NCBI RefSeq assembly: GCF_010499265.1
Contig: NZ_JAAGSC010000023.1
Span: 62,501 to 126,500, forward strand
Reading direction: 5' to 3'
Source of the DNA: Wenzhouxiangella limi
GTDB lineage: Bacteria; Pseudomonadota; Gammaproteobacteria; Xanthomonadales; Wenzhouxiangellaceae
Length of the DNA stretch: 64,000 nucleotides
Part shown: positions 26,147 through 38,344 of the stretch, piece by piece
How the letters are laid out: each line of letters starts with the position of its first letter
How positions within the stretch are numbered: position 1 is the stretch's first letter
Translations under genes and position numbers: made by a program
Notes under the pieces: model-generated
Told to the model about the DNA's origin: nothing
Databases searched by the model: none
Seen by the model: the letters and a program-made list of their open reading frames with translations, nothing else

Positions 26147-28654
26147 ATGGCCCAGTACAGCCGCGTTCGCCGTCTCGGGATGACCGTCCACGCGGCATGG
26201 CTGGGTTTCTTGCGCTGGCTGCTGCACCTGTGGGTTCGAAGCACGATTGTTCCCGAGGACCTGTCCGAGCTGGGCCTGGATCCTGATCAACCCACCTTCT
26301 ACGTGCTTGACACCTCTGCGCTGACCTCGCTGCTGATCGCCGATCAGATCTGCCGGCAGCAGGGCTGGCATCAGCCCAGCCGTGAATTCCGGGCCGGCGA
26401 GGTCCGCATGACGCGCAGCTATGCCGCCCATCGACGCTATCGTGGGCTGTTCATTCGAACGCTGCAGCGGCGACGCCATTCGGCCATGCTGCGGCAACTG
26501 CTGGAGCGGACCGAGCCCGGCAAACCGTCCGGCATCCAGGTGGTTCCCATCACGGTGCTGATCGGCCGGGCGCCGGAAAACGAGGCCGGCTTCTTCAAGG
26601 TGCTGTTTTCGGAAAACTGGGACCTCGGGGGGCGTTTGCGGCGCCTCTTCACGACCGTGTTCAACGGCCGCGCAACGATGGTGCAATTCGGGCAGCCGCT
26701 AATGCTCGACGACATTCGAGACCAGAGCGAAGACGAAAGCCAGGCCCTGGCCAAGCTGAGCCGGATGCTCCGAGTGCACTTCAAGAGCGTACGCACCGCG
26801 GCCATCGGCCCCGATCGATCACACCGGCGAACGCTCGTCGAAACCGTGATCAAGAGCGAGGTCGTCCAGGCGGCGGTTGCCGCCCGGGCACGACGGGACG
26901 ACATTCCCCATGCCCGCGCCGAAGACATCGCGCGCGGCTACGCGCGCGAAATCGCCGCCGACTATTCCTACACCCTGATCCGAATCGCCGACATGCTGCT
27001 GACCTGGTTCTGGAACCGGATCTATCGCGGCGTGGAGGTCAAGCATTTTCGCGCCTTCCGCGAAAACTCGGCGGGGCACGAGGTGGTCTACGTTCCCTGC
27101 CATCGCAGCCATATCGACTACCTGCTGCTGAGCTACCTGCTCTACTATCGCGGCTTCGTACCCCCGCACATTGCCGCCGGCGTCAATCTCAACATGCCCG
27201 TGATCGGGCCGCTGCTGCGCCGCGGGGGGGCATTCTTCCTGCGCCGGTCGTTCCGCTCGCAGCCACTGTACGCGGCCGTGTTCAACCAGTACGTGTCGCT
27301 GATCCTCAGCCGGGGCGTTTCGCTGGAGTATTTCATCGAGGGTACTCGGTCGCGAACCGGGCGTCTTCTACCGCCACGGGCCGGGATGCTTTCGATCACC
27401 GTCCGGGCCTTTCTGCGGGCCCAGAACCGGCCGGTCATGTTCCAGCCGGTCTACATCGGCTACGAGCAGCTGGCCGAGGGCAACTCCTATATCTCGGAGT
27501 TGTCCGGCCGGCAGAAAAAGCCCGAATCCCTCTCGGATTTTCGTAACCTGATCAATATCCTGCGCAAGAACTACGGCGAGGTGACGGTCAGCTTCGGCGA
27601 ACCCATCATGCTCAACGCGCTGCTGGATGCCCATCGCCCGGACTGGAAGCAGGAGAGTTTCGGCCTCGACAGCAAACCGCCCTGGCTGCCGGGAATGATC
27701 GACGACCTGGCCAATCGCATCATGGTCAACATCAACCGCAGCTCGCACGTCAACCCGGTCAACCTGCTGGCCATCGCCTTGCTCGCAGGCCGCAAGCATG
27801 CGCTTGACGAAAGCGATCTCCAGCGCCTGCTCGAACTATTGAAATCGCTGGTCGGGGGCCTGGCATATTCCGACCGGGTGACGGTCACGGACATGCCCGC
27901 CGAGCAGATCATCGAATACGGCCTGGAGATGGGGCTGGTCGAACGCCACGTGCATCGCCTGGGCAGCATCATCCGAACCGACGCCACGACTGCGGTGCTG
28001 CTGACCTATTTCCGCAACAACGCGGCCCACCTGCTGGCCATGAGCGCCTGGATTGCCTGCTGTTTTCTCAACATGCAGCGAATCCGACGTAGCCGGCTCA
28101 AGCAATTGACCGCCACGGTCTATCCATTTCTTCGGCGGGAACTCTTCCTGCCCTGGGATAACGACGATATCGACGAGGTTGTCGACCGCACCGCCGATTT
28201 GATGGTGGAGCTCGGGCTGCTGCGGCAGTCGCAGGACCGCCTTCAGCGGGCGCCCGGCGGCAGCAACGAAACGTACTACCTGCGGTTGCTCGCCAACACC
28301 ATGGTTCAGACCTTCGAGCGCTACTTCATTACCGTGACCGTGCTGGCCAAGAACGGTTCGGGCTGCCTGACCCGGCAGCAGCTCGAACAGCTGTGCATTC
28401 TTTCAGCGCAGCGCATTTCTCTGCTGCACCAGTTCGAAGCGCCGGAATTCTACGATCGAACCCTGTTCAAACAGTTCATCCAGTCGCTGACCGAGTCCGG
28501 CATTCTTGGTCGAAACGATGACGGCTGCCTGGTCTTCGATCAGCGCCTGGAAGGTTTTGCAAAGGACGCGCGCCTGATCCTGGACAAGGAAGTCCGGCAC
28601 GCAATCATTCAGGTCACGCCGGACGCACTGGAAGTCGAACCGCCGAAGGGCTGA
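26147..28654 (+). CDS. plsB: glycerol-3-phosphate 1-O-acyltransferase
   Basis: Inner-membrane enzyme that acylates sn-1 of glycerol-3-phosphate, the first step of phospholipid synthesis; 835 residues (E. coli 807). All four acyltransferase blocks are visible: HRSHIDYLLLSY (I), GAFFLRRSF (II), FIEGTRSRTG (III) and FQPVYIGYE (IV). The ATG at 26147 (MAQYSRVRR) was preferred to an open codon at 26108, which would overlap the -10 box. It is convergent with the DUF465 gene, 27 nt apart. Confidence 0.95.
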   Translation: MAQYSRVRRLGMTVHAAWLGFLRWLLHLWVRSTIVPEDLSELGLDPDQPTFYVLDTSALTSLLIADQICRQQGWHQPSREFRAGEVRMTRSYAAHRRYRGLFIRTLQRRRHSAMLRQLLERTEPGKPSGIQVVPITVLIGRAPENEAGFFKVLFSENWDLGGRLRRLFTTVFNGRATMVQFGQPLMLDDIRDQSEDESQALAKLSRMLRVHFKSVRTAAIGPDRSHRRTLVETVIKSEVVQAAVAARARRDDIPHARAEDIARGYAREIAADYSYTLIRIADMLLTWFWNRIYRGVEVKHFRAFRENSAGHEVVYVPCHRSHIDYLLLSYLLYYRGFVPPHIAAGVNLNMPVIGPLLRRGGAFFLRRSFRSQPLYAAVFNQYVSLILSRGVSLEYFIEGTRSRTGRLLPPRAGMLSITVRAFLRAQNRPVMFQPVYIGYEQLAEGNSYISELSGRQKKPESLSDFRNLINILRKNYGEVTVSFGEPIMLNALLDAHRPDWKQESFGLDSKPPWLPGMIDDLANRIMVNINRSSHVNPVNLLAIALLAGRKHALDESDLQRLLELLKSLVGGLAYSDRVTVTDMPAEQIIEYGLEMGLVERHVHRLGSIIRTDATTAVLLTYFRNNAAHLLAMSAWIACCFLNMQRIRRSRLKQLTATVYPFLRRELFLPWDNDDIDEVVDRTADLMVELGLLRQSQDRLQRAPGGSNETYYLRLLANTMVQTFERYFITVTVLAKNGSGCLTRQQLEQLCILSAQRISLLHQFEAPEFYDRTLFKQFIQSLTESGILGRNDDGCLVFDQRLEGFAKDARLILDKEVRHAIIQVTPDALEVEPPKG

Positions 28655-28681
28655 GCCGGAGTTTTCGGCCGGGGCCCGGCG

Positions 28682-28885
28682 TCAGGCGTCAAGGTCCGGA
28701 ATCAACTTGCTTTCCCAGTAGTCGATCTGGTCGCGCAGCCTTAGCTTGCGTTTCTTCATTCTGCGCAGCCGCAATTGATCGGTCGACGGGGTACTGGACA
28801 GCTGTCCAATGGCATCGTCGAGATCGCGATGCTCCTGGCGCAGCAGCATGAGACGGGACTGGATCGATGGTTCCTGAGCAGACAA
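28682..28885 (-). CDS. DUF465 (YdcH/SlyX-like) small protein
   Basis: 67 residues from a TTG at 28885, which has GGGGAA just upstream; the first ATG (28849) would give only 55. The pattern RLMLLRQEHRDLDDAI, then RLRRMKKRKLRLRDQI, is the DUF465 helical hairpin. E. coli YdcH has 74 residues. These proteins are common in proteobacteria and of unknown function. The open frame continues far upstream, antisense to the lipoprotein gene, but that part is not coding-like. Confidence 0.8.
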   Translation of the reverse strand: MSAQEPSIQSRLMLLRQEHRDLDDAIGQLSSTPSTDQLRLRRMKKRKLRLRDQIDYWESKLIPDLDA

Positions 28886-28942
28886 GGCGCTTCCCCGCTT
28901 CGGGCGAGCATTGCAGGTCAACAGTGTACTGGAACTGACCCC

Positions 28943-28972
28943 TTCAACGCCATTGGCGCGGTGGTGTATTCT
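28943..28972 (+). promoter_or_regulatory. candidate promoter for the repeat lipoprotein
   Basis: TTCAAC (28943-28948) and TATTCT (28967-28972) at 18-nt spacing; the -10 ends 33 nt before the ATG at 29006. Both boxes are only moderate matches. Confidence 0.3.
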
Positions 28973-29005
28973 CTCAGCGTTGCACACGCTTTTTAGGGTA
29001 TCGAC

Positions 29006-29740
29006 ATGTCCAGATTTGTCGTTTTTGTACTGCTGCTGGCCCTGGCTGCCTGCGGCACGGTCAACCAGTCGATCGAGGTTGCACAGGGTGAGCGGGTAGA
29101 GGGCGATCTGCGATCCGTCAATGGAGCGGTACGAATCGGTGAAGAGGCGCAGGTTTCGGGTAGCCTGTCCAGCGTCAACGGACCGGTCGAGGTCGGCGAA
29201 CGGGCCCGCGTGGGCGCGATCACGAACGTTAACGGGCGGATCGAAATTCACGCCGGGGCTGAAACCGGGCCGACCGAATCGGTCAACGGAGCCGTCACGC
29301 TCGGTGAGCAGGCGAGCATCACGGGCAACCTCAGCGCCGTCAACGGCAGTATCGAGGTCGGCGAATCCGGTCAGGTCGACGGCGACGTAGTGACCGTGAA
29401 CGGGCGCGTGAGTCTGGGACCGAACGCGCGGGTGGCCGGAAAAGTGGCCAACGTGCGCGGCAAGATCGCACTGGACGGTGCTTTCGTCGAGCAGGTCGAA
29501 ACCACCGCCGGCTCCATCGATCTGACCGGCGCCACGGTGGTGGAAGGAAAGCTTCGGGTCAAGGCCCCGGAAAACAGCGATACCGACGTACCGCAAATCG
29601 TGATCGGACCGCAGGTCAAGGTCGGCGGGCCGCTGCAGTTCGACCGCGAGGTGAAACTGCTGATCCACGATGACGCCGACGTCGGTGAGATCATTGGCGC
29701 CGAGCCCGAATGTTTCAGCTGCGAGATCACCGACCTCTGA
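29006..29740 (+). CDS. lipoprotein with about 19-residue VNG beta-repeats (bactofilin-like)
   Basis: 244 residues. Lipobox LAAC at residues 13-16. From residue 19 to about 152 the sequence is a run of short repeats in which VNG recurs at 38-40, 57-59, 75-77, 93-95, 112-114 and 131-133, i.e. every 18-19 residues, with weaker copies at both ends. Each unit has the form xVNGxVxVGExAxVxGxL, which suggests a right-handed beta-helix like the polymer-forming bactofilins. The last 90 residues diverge and end with two Cys (ECFSC). Probably outer-membrane or periplasmic; function unknown. Confidence 0.75.
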   Translation: MSRFVVFVLLLALAACGTVNQSIEVAQGERVEGDLRSVNGAVRIGEEAQVSGSLSSVNGPVEVGERARVGAITNVNGRIEIHAGAETGPTESVNGAVTLGEQASITGNLSAVNGSIEVGESGQVDGDVVTVNGRVSLGPNARVAGKVANVRGKIALDGAFVEQVETTAGSIDLTGATVVEGKLRVKAPENSDTDVPQIVIGPQVKVGGPLQFDREVKLLIHDDADVGEIIGAEPECFSCEITDL

Positions 29741-29755
29741 AATCCCCGCGAAGCG

Positions 29756-30154
29756 TCAGTCCTGGCGGACTCCGTTGACCTTGATCCAGCCGCCGCCTCC
29801 GGACTGAGACGGATCCGGATGCGTCCGCGATACCGTGCCACCGCCGCCGTGAAAGTTATAAAGCCCGTGAAAATCCAGGCGGTCTCCCGCCGCCACGCTG
29901 ATTCCGGAAGCTGCCTCGGTATCCCTTCGCACGATGACGCTGAGATCATCGCTCACGCGGACCTGAACGCGCTGCTCTGCGCCCGTTGTCCCCAGCTCCC
30001 GGACGACAATGCCGTGACCGCTCAACCAGATCCCGCTGCGTCCTTCGGCAAACGCGCGCTCAAGACGATCGTTGGAGGTCTCAGACTCACCACCGCAGCT
30101 GACGCCAGCGACGACCACTGCCGTGATCAGCAGCCAGAAAAATACTGATTTCAT
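29756..30154 (-). CDS. DUF3465 lipoprotein
   Basis: 132 residues. Signal peptide with lipobox GVSC (Cys about residue 20). The second half fits DUF3465: VRVSDDLSVIVRRDT, GDRLDFHGLYNF, GGGTVSRTHPDP, then GGGGWIKVNG. These are OB-like nucleotide-free beta proteins of unknown role. It lies 98 nt behind atpC on the same strand but is separated by a hairpin, so it may be an independent unit. Confidence 0.75.
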   Translation of the reverse strand: MKSVFFWLLITAVVVAGVSCGGESETSNDRLERAFAEGRSGIWLSGHGIVVRELGTTGAEQRVQVRVSDDLSVIVRRDTEAASGISVAAGDRLDFHGLYNFHGGGGTVSRTHPDPSQSGGGGWIKVNGVRQD

Positions 30155-30216
30155 CGTAGAGCCTGCATCAGATCGGCGACCTCCAGGTCAGCCGTGACGA
30201 CCAGGCGCCCGAGTCA

Positions 30217-30241
30217 GCTTCGCAACCTCGGCTAGCGAAGC
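30217..30241 (-). terminator. hairpin after the atp operon, possible terminator without U-run
   Basis: GCTTCGC and GCGAAGC form a 7-bp perfect stem with an 11-nt loop, 11 nt past the atpC stop on the minus strand. No run of T follows, so it may act with Rho or protect the mRNA 3' end. Confidence 0.35.
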
Positions 30242-30252
30242 AGCAGGGACCG

Positions 30253-30678
30253 CTAGCGCTTGACCTGTTTACGGAAGCGTTCGAGCGCGGCCAGCTGGGC
30301 CATCGCCTGGGCGAGCTGGGCCTGGGCCTGGGCAACCTCCATCCCCGCAGAGCGGTCGGCGATCGCCCTTTCGGCTTCTTCCTTGGCCTTGAGCGCGGCG
30401 GCTTCATCGAGATCACCGGCGCGCTGGGCGGTATCTGACAGCACCGTAACCACGTGCGGCTGAATTTCGAGCAAACCGCCGGAGATGAAATAGAACTCTT
30501 CACCGCCTTCCGGCAGCTGCACCCGGACCTGGCCGGGCCGCAGGCGCGTCAGCAGGGGGGCATGCCGGGGCGTGATACCCAAATCACCCTCCTCGCCGGG
30601 TACGACCACCATGGCCGCGCTCCCGGAGAAGATTTCGGCCTCGGCGCTGACGATATCGCAGTGGATGGTTGATGCCAT
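30253..30678 (-). CDS. atpC: F1Fo ATP synthase subunit epsilon
   Basis: 141 residues. N-terminal beta-barrel (HCDIVSAEAEIFSG, then VVVPGEEGDLGITPRHAPLL, the family signature) and a C-terminal helical hairpin rich in Ala and Glu. Part of the central stalk; couples rotation and inhibits ATP hydrolysis. Last gene of the operon, 30 nt after atpD. Confidence 0.95.
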   Translation of the reverse strand: MASTIHCDIVSAEAEIFSGSAAMVVVPGEEGDLGITPRHAPLLTRLRPGQVRVQLPEGGEEFYFISGGLLEIQPHVVTVLSDTAQRAGDLDEAAALKAKEEAERAIADRSAGMEVAQAQAQLAQAMAQLAALERFRKQVKR

Positions 30679-30708
30679 GTCTTGTTCCCGATGGGTGGGT
30701 CAGTCGGC

Positions 30709-32145
<1,437 letters not shown>

Positions 32146-33012
32146 TTAAGACACCGCCGAAGCGCCGCCCACGATTTCCGAGATTTCCTGGGTGATAGCG
32201 GCTTGACGGGCCTTGTTGTACACCAGCCGCAGATCATCGATCAGGTTGGTGGCATTGTCCGAAGCGCTCTTCATCGCGACCATCCGGGCGGCGTGTTCAC
32301 TGGCAAGATTCTCCAGCGTGGCCTGGTAGACCACCGACTCGATGTAGCGGGTCAGGAAATCGTCAAGAAGAGACTCGACATCGGGCTCGTAAAGGTAGTC
32401 CCAGTATTTCTTGAGCTCTTCCTCTTCAGAAGGCGGCAGCGGCAGCAACTGCTCCAGCGTCACCTGCTGGCTCATGGTATTGATGAAGCGGTTGTAGCAG
32501 AGGTTGATGCGATCGAGACGCTCTCCGCGGAAGTCGTCGAGCATGACCTTGATCACGCCGATCAACTCTTCCAGCCGCGGCTTTTCGCCCAGGTCCTGGG
32601 TGCTGGCCGAAATATCGACCTTCAGACGCCGGAAGAACTGCGCGGCCTTGCGGCCGATAATGACCGTGGTCACCTCCACGCCCTGGTCCTGCCAGGCGCG
32701 GAACTCACCGAGCAGCCGCCGGAACATGTTGTTGTTCAAGCCGCCGCACAGGCCGCGATCGGTGGCGATCACGATGTAGCCGACCCGCCGGACCTCTTCA
32801 CGCGCTTCCATGAACGGGTGCGGGTCCTCGAGGTTGGCATGGGCCAGGTGGCCGATGACCTGGCGCATCATGCGGGCGTAGGGGCGCGAGGCCTGCATCA
32901 TCTCCTGGGCCTTGCGGATCTTGCTGGCGGAGACCATTTCCAGCGCGCGCGTCACCTTGCGCGTGTTCTGGACGCTCTTGATCTTGCCAACGATTTCCTT
33001 GTCGCCACTCAT
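32146..33012 (-). CDS. atpG: F1Fo ATP synthase subunit gamma
   Basis: 288 residues; rotating central shaft. The N-terminal helix begins [19 protein letters not shown] and the C-terminal helix carries [17 protein letters not shown] and [13 protein letters not shown], both family signatures, with the middle RGLCGGLNN. Only 7 nt separate it from atpA. Confidence 0.97.
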   Translation of the reverse strand: MSGDKEIVGKIKSVQNTRKVTRALEMVSASKIRKAQEMMQASRPYARMMRQVIGHLAHANLEDPHPFMEAREEVRRVGYIVIATDRGLCGGLNNNMFRRLLGEFRAWQDQGVEVTTVIIGRKAAQFFRRLKVDISASTQDLGEKPRLEELIGVIKVMLDDFRGERLDRINLCYNRFINTMSQQVTLEQLLPLPPSEEEELKKYWDYLYEPDVESLLDDFLTRYIESVVYQATLENLASEHAARMVAMKSASDNATNLIDDLRLVYNKARQAAITQEISEIVGGASAVS

Positions 33013-33019
33013 AGCGCGC

Positions 33020-34567
33020 CTACCAGCTGCCGGTGTTCTTGAAGTCGTCCAGGGCGGTCTTCATGTCCGCCGCCAACTCGTCGTTCCAGTCGCCGGTCTC
33101 GTTGATCTTGTCGAGCAGCGGCTTGTAGCTGTTTTCCATGAAACTCATCAAAGCCTGCTCGAAATCGACGACTTTGTTCAGCGGCAGATCATCCAGATAT
33201 CCTTCGTTGCCGGCAAACAGGCTCACGGCCATGGCCGCGACCGACATCGGCGAGTATTGCGCCTGCTTCATCAGTTCGGTGACGCGCTGACCGCGCTCGA
33301 GCTGCTTTCGGGTGGCCTCGTCGAGGTCGGAGGCAAACTGCGAAAAGGCCGCCAGTTCGCGATACTGGGCCAACGCAAGTCGAACCCCGCCGCCGAGCTT
33401 CTTGATGACCTTGGTCTGAGCCGCGCCACCGACGCGAGACACCGACAGCCCGGCGTTGATGGCCGGCCGGATACCCGAGTTGAACAGGTCCGTCTCGAGG
33501 AAGATCTGGCCGTCGGTAATCGAGATCACGTTGGTCGGCACGAAGGCCGAAACGTCGCCGGCCTGGGTTTCGATGATCGGCAGCGCGGTCAGTGATCCGG
33601 TCTTGCCCTTGACCTCGCCGTTGGTCTTCTGTTCGACATATTCGGCGTTGACGCGCGCGGCCCGCTCGAGCAGGCGCGAGTGGAGATAGAACACGTCGCC
33701 CGGAAAAGCCTCGCGGCCCGGCGGGCGCCGCAACAACAGCGAGACCTGGCGGTAGGCAACGGCCTGCTTGGACAGATCGTCGTAGACGATCAGCGCGTCC
33801 TCGCCGCGATCACGGAAGTATTCGCCCATGGCACAGCCGGAATAGGGCGCGATGTATTGCAGCGCCGCCGACTCGGCAGCGTTGGCGGCGACGACAATGG
33901 TGTGTTCCATGGCACCGTGCTCTTCGAGCTTGCGCACCAGGTTGGCCACCGAGGAGGTTTTCTGACCCACGGCGACGTAAATGCACTTGATGCCGGTGCC
34001 TTTCTGGTTGATGATCGCGTCGATGGCAACCGCGGTCTTGCCGGTCTGGCGGTCGCCGATGATCAACTCGCGCTGGCCGCGTCCGATCGGCACCATGGCG
34101 TCGATGGCCTTCAGCCCGGTCTGGACCGGCTGGCTGACACTCTCGCGCGTAATCACCCCGGGCGCGATCTTTTCGATCGGCTCGAAATGCTCGGTTTCGA
34201 TCGGGCCGTTGCCATCGATGGGGTTGCCGAGGGCGTCGACCACCCGACCCAGCAAGGCCTCGCCCACCGGAACCTGGAGGATGCGACCAGTGCAGCGCAC
34301 CGTATCGCCTTCCTTGATGTGCTTGTACTCACCCATGACCACGGAGCCGACCGAGTCGCGCTCGAGGTTCAGGGCCAGGCCGTAGGTCTCGCCGGGGAAT
34401 TCGATCATTTCCCCCTGCATGACGTCGGCCAATCCGTGCAATCGACAGATGCCGTCGGAAACGCTGACCACCATGCCCTCGGTACGGGCCTCGGAGGACA
34501 CTTCGAACTGCTCGACGCGCTTGCGGATCAGGTCGGAAATTTCAGTGGGGTTAAGGGTCTGTTGCAT
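33020..34567 (-). CDS. atpA: F1Fo ATP synthase subunit alpha
   Basis: 515 residues; non-catalytic nucleotide-binding F1 subunit. Walker [12 protein letters not shown] near residue 170; RVNAEYVEQ and [15 protein letters not shown] (family signature) follow. Length and landmarks agree with E. coli AtpA (513). Confidence 0.98.
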   Translation of the reverse strand: MQQTLNPTEISDLIRKRVEQFEVSSEARTEGMVVSVSDGICRLHGLADVMQGEMIEFPGETYGLALNLERDSVGSVVMGEYKHIKEGDTVRCTGRILQVPVGEALLGRVVDALGNPIDGNGPIETEHFEPIEKIAPGVITRESVSQPVQTGLKAIDAMVPIGRGQRELIIGDRQTGKTAVAIDAIINQKGTGIKCIYVAVGQKTSSVANLVRKLEEHGAMEHTIVVAANAAESAALQYIAPYSGCAMGEYFRDRGEDALIVYDDLSKQAVAYRQVSLLLRRPPGREAFPGDVFYLHSRLLERAARVNAEYVEQKTNGEVKGKTGSLTALPIIETQAGDVSAFVPTNVISITDGQIFLETDLFNSGIRPAINAGLSVSRVGGAAQTKVIKKLGGGVRLALAQYRELAAFSQFASDLDEATRKQLERGQRVTELMKQAQYSPMSVAAMAVSLFAGNEGYLDDLPLNKVVDFEQALMSFMENSYKPLLDKINETGDWNDELAADMKTALDDFKNTGSW

Positions 34568-34594
34568 GCTTGCAATCCTTGAGTGTCGTCTTTT

Positions 34595-35131
34595 TCAGGC
34601 TGCGACTTGCCGCGCCAGCCGCTTGAGTTGTCCGCGTACGCTGCCGTCGATGACCTGATCCCGGGCGCGGATCACTGCTCCACCGATCAGCGAGGCATCG
34701 ACCTCTACTTCCAGATCTATCTCGCGCTCGAAACGCTGACGCAATCGCTCGCTCAGACGCCGGGCCTGTTCTTCGCTCATGGCGTGCGCCGATGTCACCA
34801 GCACATGCACGCGCTCTTCGGCTTCGCGACGCAGGGCCTCAAACTGCACATACACATCGGGCAAAAGAGCCAGACGGCGATACTGACTCAGGGTTTTGAG
34901 AAAGTTCAGGAAGCGGTCATCCAAGGCTTCGCCGCCGGCTTCGCGAAAGACATCCAGAATCTGGGCCTTCGTCAGGCGCGGATTCTCCAGCAGCGCCGGC
35001 ATTGGTTCCTCGGATGCCACCTGAGCCGCAACGGCCAGGTTGTGGCCCCAGGTCTGCACTGAATCGTGCGCCCGGGCAGACTGGAAAGCGGCACGGGCAT
35101 ACGGTCGAGCCAGGGTGGTTCGATTCAGCAT
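34595..35131 (-). CDS. atpH: F1Fo ATP synthase subunit delta
   Basis: 178 residues, the usual length. ARPYARAAFQSA at the N-terminus and the C-terminal signature DASLIGGAVIRARDQVIDGSV identify the subunit that ties the peripheral stalk to the top of F1. 12 nt after atpF and 27 nt before atpA. Confidence 0.95.
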   Translation of the reverse strand: MLNRTTLARPYARAAFQSARAHDSVQTWGHNLAVAAQVASEEPMPALLENPRLTKAQILDVFREAGGEALDDRFLNFLKTLSQYRRLALLPDVYVQFEALRREAEERVHVLVTSAHAMSEEQARRLSERLRQRFEREIDLEVEVDASLIGGAVIRARDQVIDGSVRGQLKRLARQVAA

Positions 35132-35143
35132 GACACGCTCCGT

Positions 35144-35617
35144 TTAAAGCTGCGCGGCCAGTTTATCGAGCAGTTCACGGTGCGCATCGGCGTCGATTTC
35201 CTTCTCGATGACGCGGCCAGCGCCGGCCACCGCCAGTTCCGCCAGGCGGTCCCGCAGGGCCTCGCGGGCCTGGTTGGTCGCCAGCCTGATTTCGGCCTCG
35301 GCCGCAGCCACCTGTCGATCGCGCTCCGAGACTGCCGACTGGCGCGCCTCTTCGACAATCTGGTTGCCGCGCTGGCTGGCCTGCTCGATGATGTCACCGG
35401 CCTTGCGGCGCGCTTCGCGCAGGATGTCATCGGCTTCGGCCTGAGCCCGATCCAGGGCCTGCTCGGCCTCTTCGGAGTTGGCCAGGCCCTCGGCAATCTT
35501 CTGCCGACGTTCCTCCATCGCCTGGGTCAGCGGCGGCCAGACAAACGTCATTACGGCCCAGATGAAAACCAGGAACGTTCCGGCCTGCCCGATGAGTGTC
35601 CAGATACTCGGTAGCAT
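35144..35617 (-). CDS. atpF: F1Fo ATP synthase subunit b
   Basis: 157 residues: one N-terminal membrane helix (about 8-28, LIGQAGTFLVFIWAVMTFV) and a long, charged coiled-coil stalk (ARRKAGDIIEQASQRGNQI). Forms the peripheral stator. Single b gene, no b' copy, as expected for a gammaproteobacterium. Confidence 0.95.
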   Translation of the reverse strand: MLPSIWTLIGQAGTFLVFIWAVMTFVWPPLTQAMEERRQKIAEGLANSEEAEQALDRAQAEADDILREARRKAGDIIEQASQRGNQIVEEARQSAVSERDRQVAAAEAEIRLATNQAREALRDRLAELAVAGAGRVIEKEIDADAHRELLDKLAAQL

Positions 35618-35664
35618 AAGAAGCGCCTTGCGTCGTTGAGATTAGAAGAACCGCAGCGGCCGGA

Positions 35665-37277
<1,613 letters not shown>

Positions 37278-37392
37278 TCAGTCGGCCGCTTCGGCCATCA
37301 CCCGGCCGGTCTTCATCTCGGGGAACGTCCCAGCCTGGTCGCGGAGACTCAGCAAACCAATCCCTGCGAACCCCGTTCCGCGCGGCCGCTGA

Positions 37393-37422
37393 AGTATAGC
37401 AGTCCGCTCCCAGCAGCGGCAA
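37393..37422 (-). promoter_or_regulatory. candidate atp operon promoter
   Basis: On the minus strand TTGCCG (37422-37417) and TATACT (37398-37393, 5/6) are 18 nt apart. It lies just beyond the parB stop and about 115 nt before atpI, in a 179-nt intergenic region (37278-37456) that otherwise shows nothing. Confidence 0.5.
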
Positions 37423-37456
37423 GGAATCGGGGCGATTTCCGAACCGTCCCGGCCGA

Positions 37457-38344
37457 TCATCGCCGCAACCGCTCGAGAAGCCCGTCGAGTTCGTCCAGGC
37501 TGGTATAGCGAATCGACACCAGGCCCTTGCCGCTGGCCTGGTGTTTCAGGTTCACCGGCGCGCACAATGTTTCGCTCAACTCCTGCTCCAGACGCTCGAT
37601 ATCCGGACTGCGGGCCACCGGACTCGACCGCGACGACGGCGGCTTGCCTTCGCGCAGGCGCCGGACCAGGGCCTCGGTCTGACGCACCGACAGCTCCAGG
37701 TTGACGACCTGCTGCGCGGCGCGCACCTGGTCGGCTCGCGTCAGCGTCAGCAGGGCCCGGGCGTGGCCCATGTCGAGCCGGCGCTGGTCAACCAGCTCGC
37801 GCACTTCCGGCGCCAGCTCAAGCAGGCGCAGCAGGTTGGTCACCGCGGTCCGCGAGCGGCCGACGTTTTCCGCCGCCTGCCCGTGGGTCAGCTCGAATTC
37901 ATCGATCAGGCGCTTGAGCGCGGTTGCTTCTTCCAACGGATTGAGATTCTCGCGCTGGATATTCTCGATCAGGGCCAGGGCCAGCGTGGCCTCGTCGGGC
38001 ACCTCGCGGATGATCGCGGGGATGCGCTCCTTGCCGGCCATGCGGCAGGCGCGCCAGCGCCGCTCGCCGGCAATCAGCTCGTACGAACCGGGCCGCGCCA
38101 GCGGGCGCACCACCACCGGCTGCACCAGGCCCTGAGCGCGGATCGATTCGGCCAACTCCTCGAGACGGTCCGGATCCATGGCCGAACGCGGCTGATAGCG
38201 GCCCGGCTGGATCGCATCCAGGGGCAGGTCCTGCAGGGTAGAGCGATCGTCCGTGCTGGCCGTCGGCCCGGCCTCGCCGCGCGACTTGCCGAGCAGGGCG
38301 CCGAGGTTGCGGCCCAGCGGTTTTTTCTTGCGCGGGGCGGTCAT
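37457..38344 (-). CDS. parB: chromosome partitioning protein ParB
   Basis: 295 residues. N-terminal basic stretch, then the ParB/CTPase box (LPLDAIQPGRYQPR; GERRWRACRMAGK), the HTH that binds parS (LTHGQAAENVGRSRTAVTN) and a C-terminal dimerisation end. Binds parS and spreads with CTP to segregate origins. Start overlaps the parA stop in ATGA. I noticed no parS-like 16-mer in the window but could not search exhaustively. Confidence 0.96.
   Translation of the reverse strand: MTAPRKKKPLGRNLGALLGKSRGEAGPTASTDDRSTLQDLPLDAIQPGRYQPRSAMDPDRLEELAESIRAQGLVQPVVVRPLARPGSYELIAGERRWRACRMAGKERIPAIIREVPDEATLALALIENIQRENLNPLEEATALKRLIDEFELTHGQAAENVGRSRTAVTNLLRLLELAPEVRELVDQRRLDMGHARALLTLTRADQVRAAQQVVNLELSVRQTEALVRRLREGKPPSSRSSPVARSPDIERLEQELSETLCAPVNLKHQASGKGLVSIRYTSLDELDGLLERLRR

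Noticed and set aside
28886-29668. N-terminal extension of the DUF465 frame (about 260 codons)
   Set aside because: Antisense to the VNG-repeat lipoprotein and with its repeat pattern in mirror form; only the last 67 codons match DUF465.
37278-37316. 12-codon leader peptide before atpI
   Set aside because: It abuts the atpI ATG, but no ribosome site or conservation evidence supports translation.
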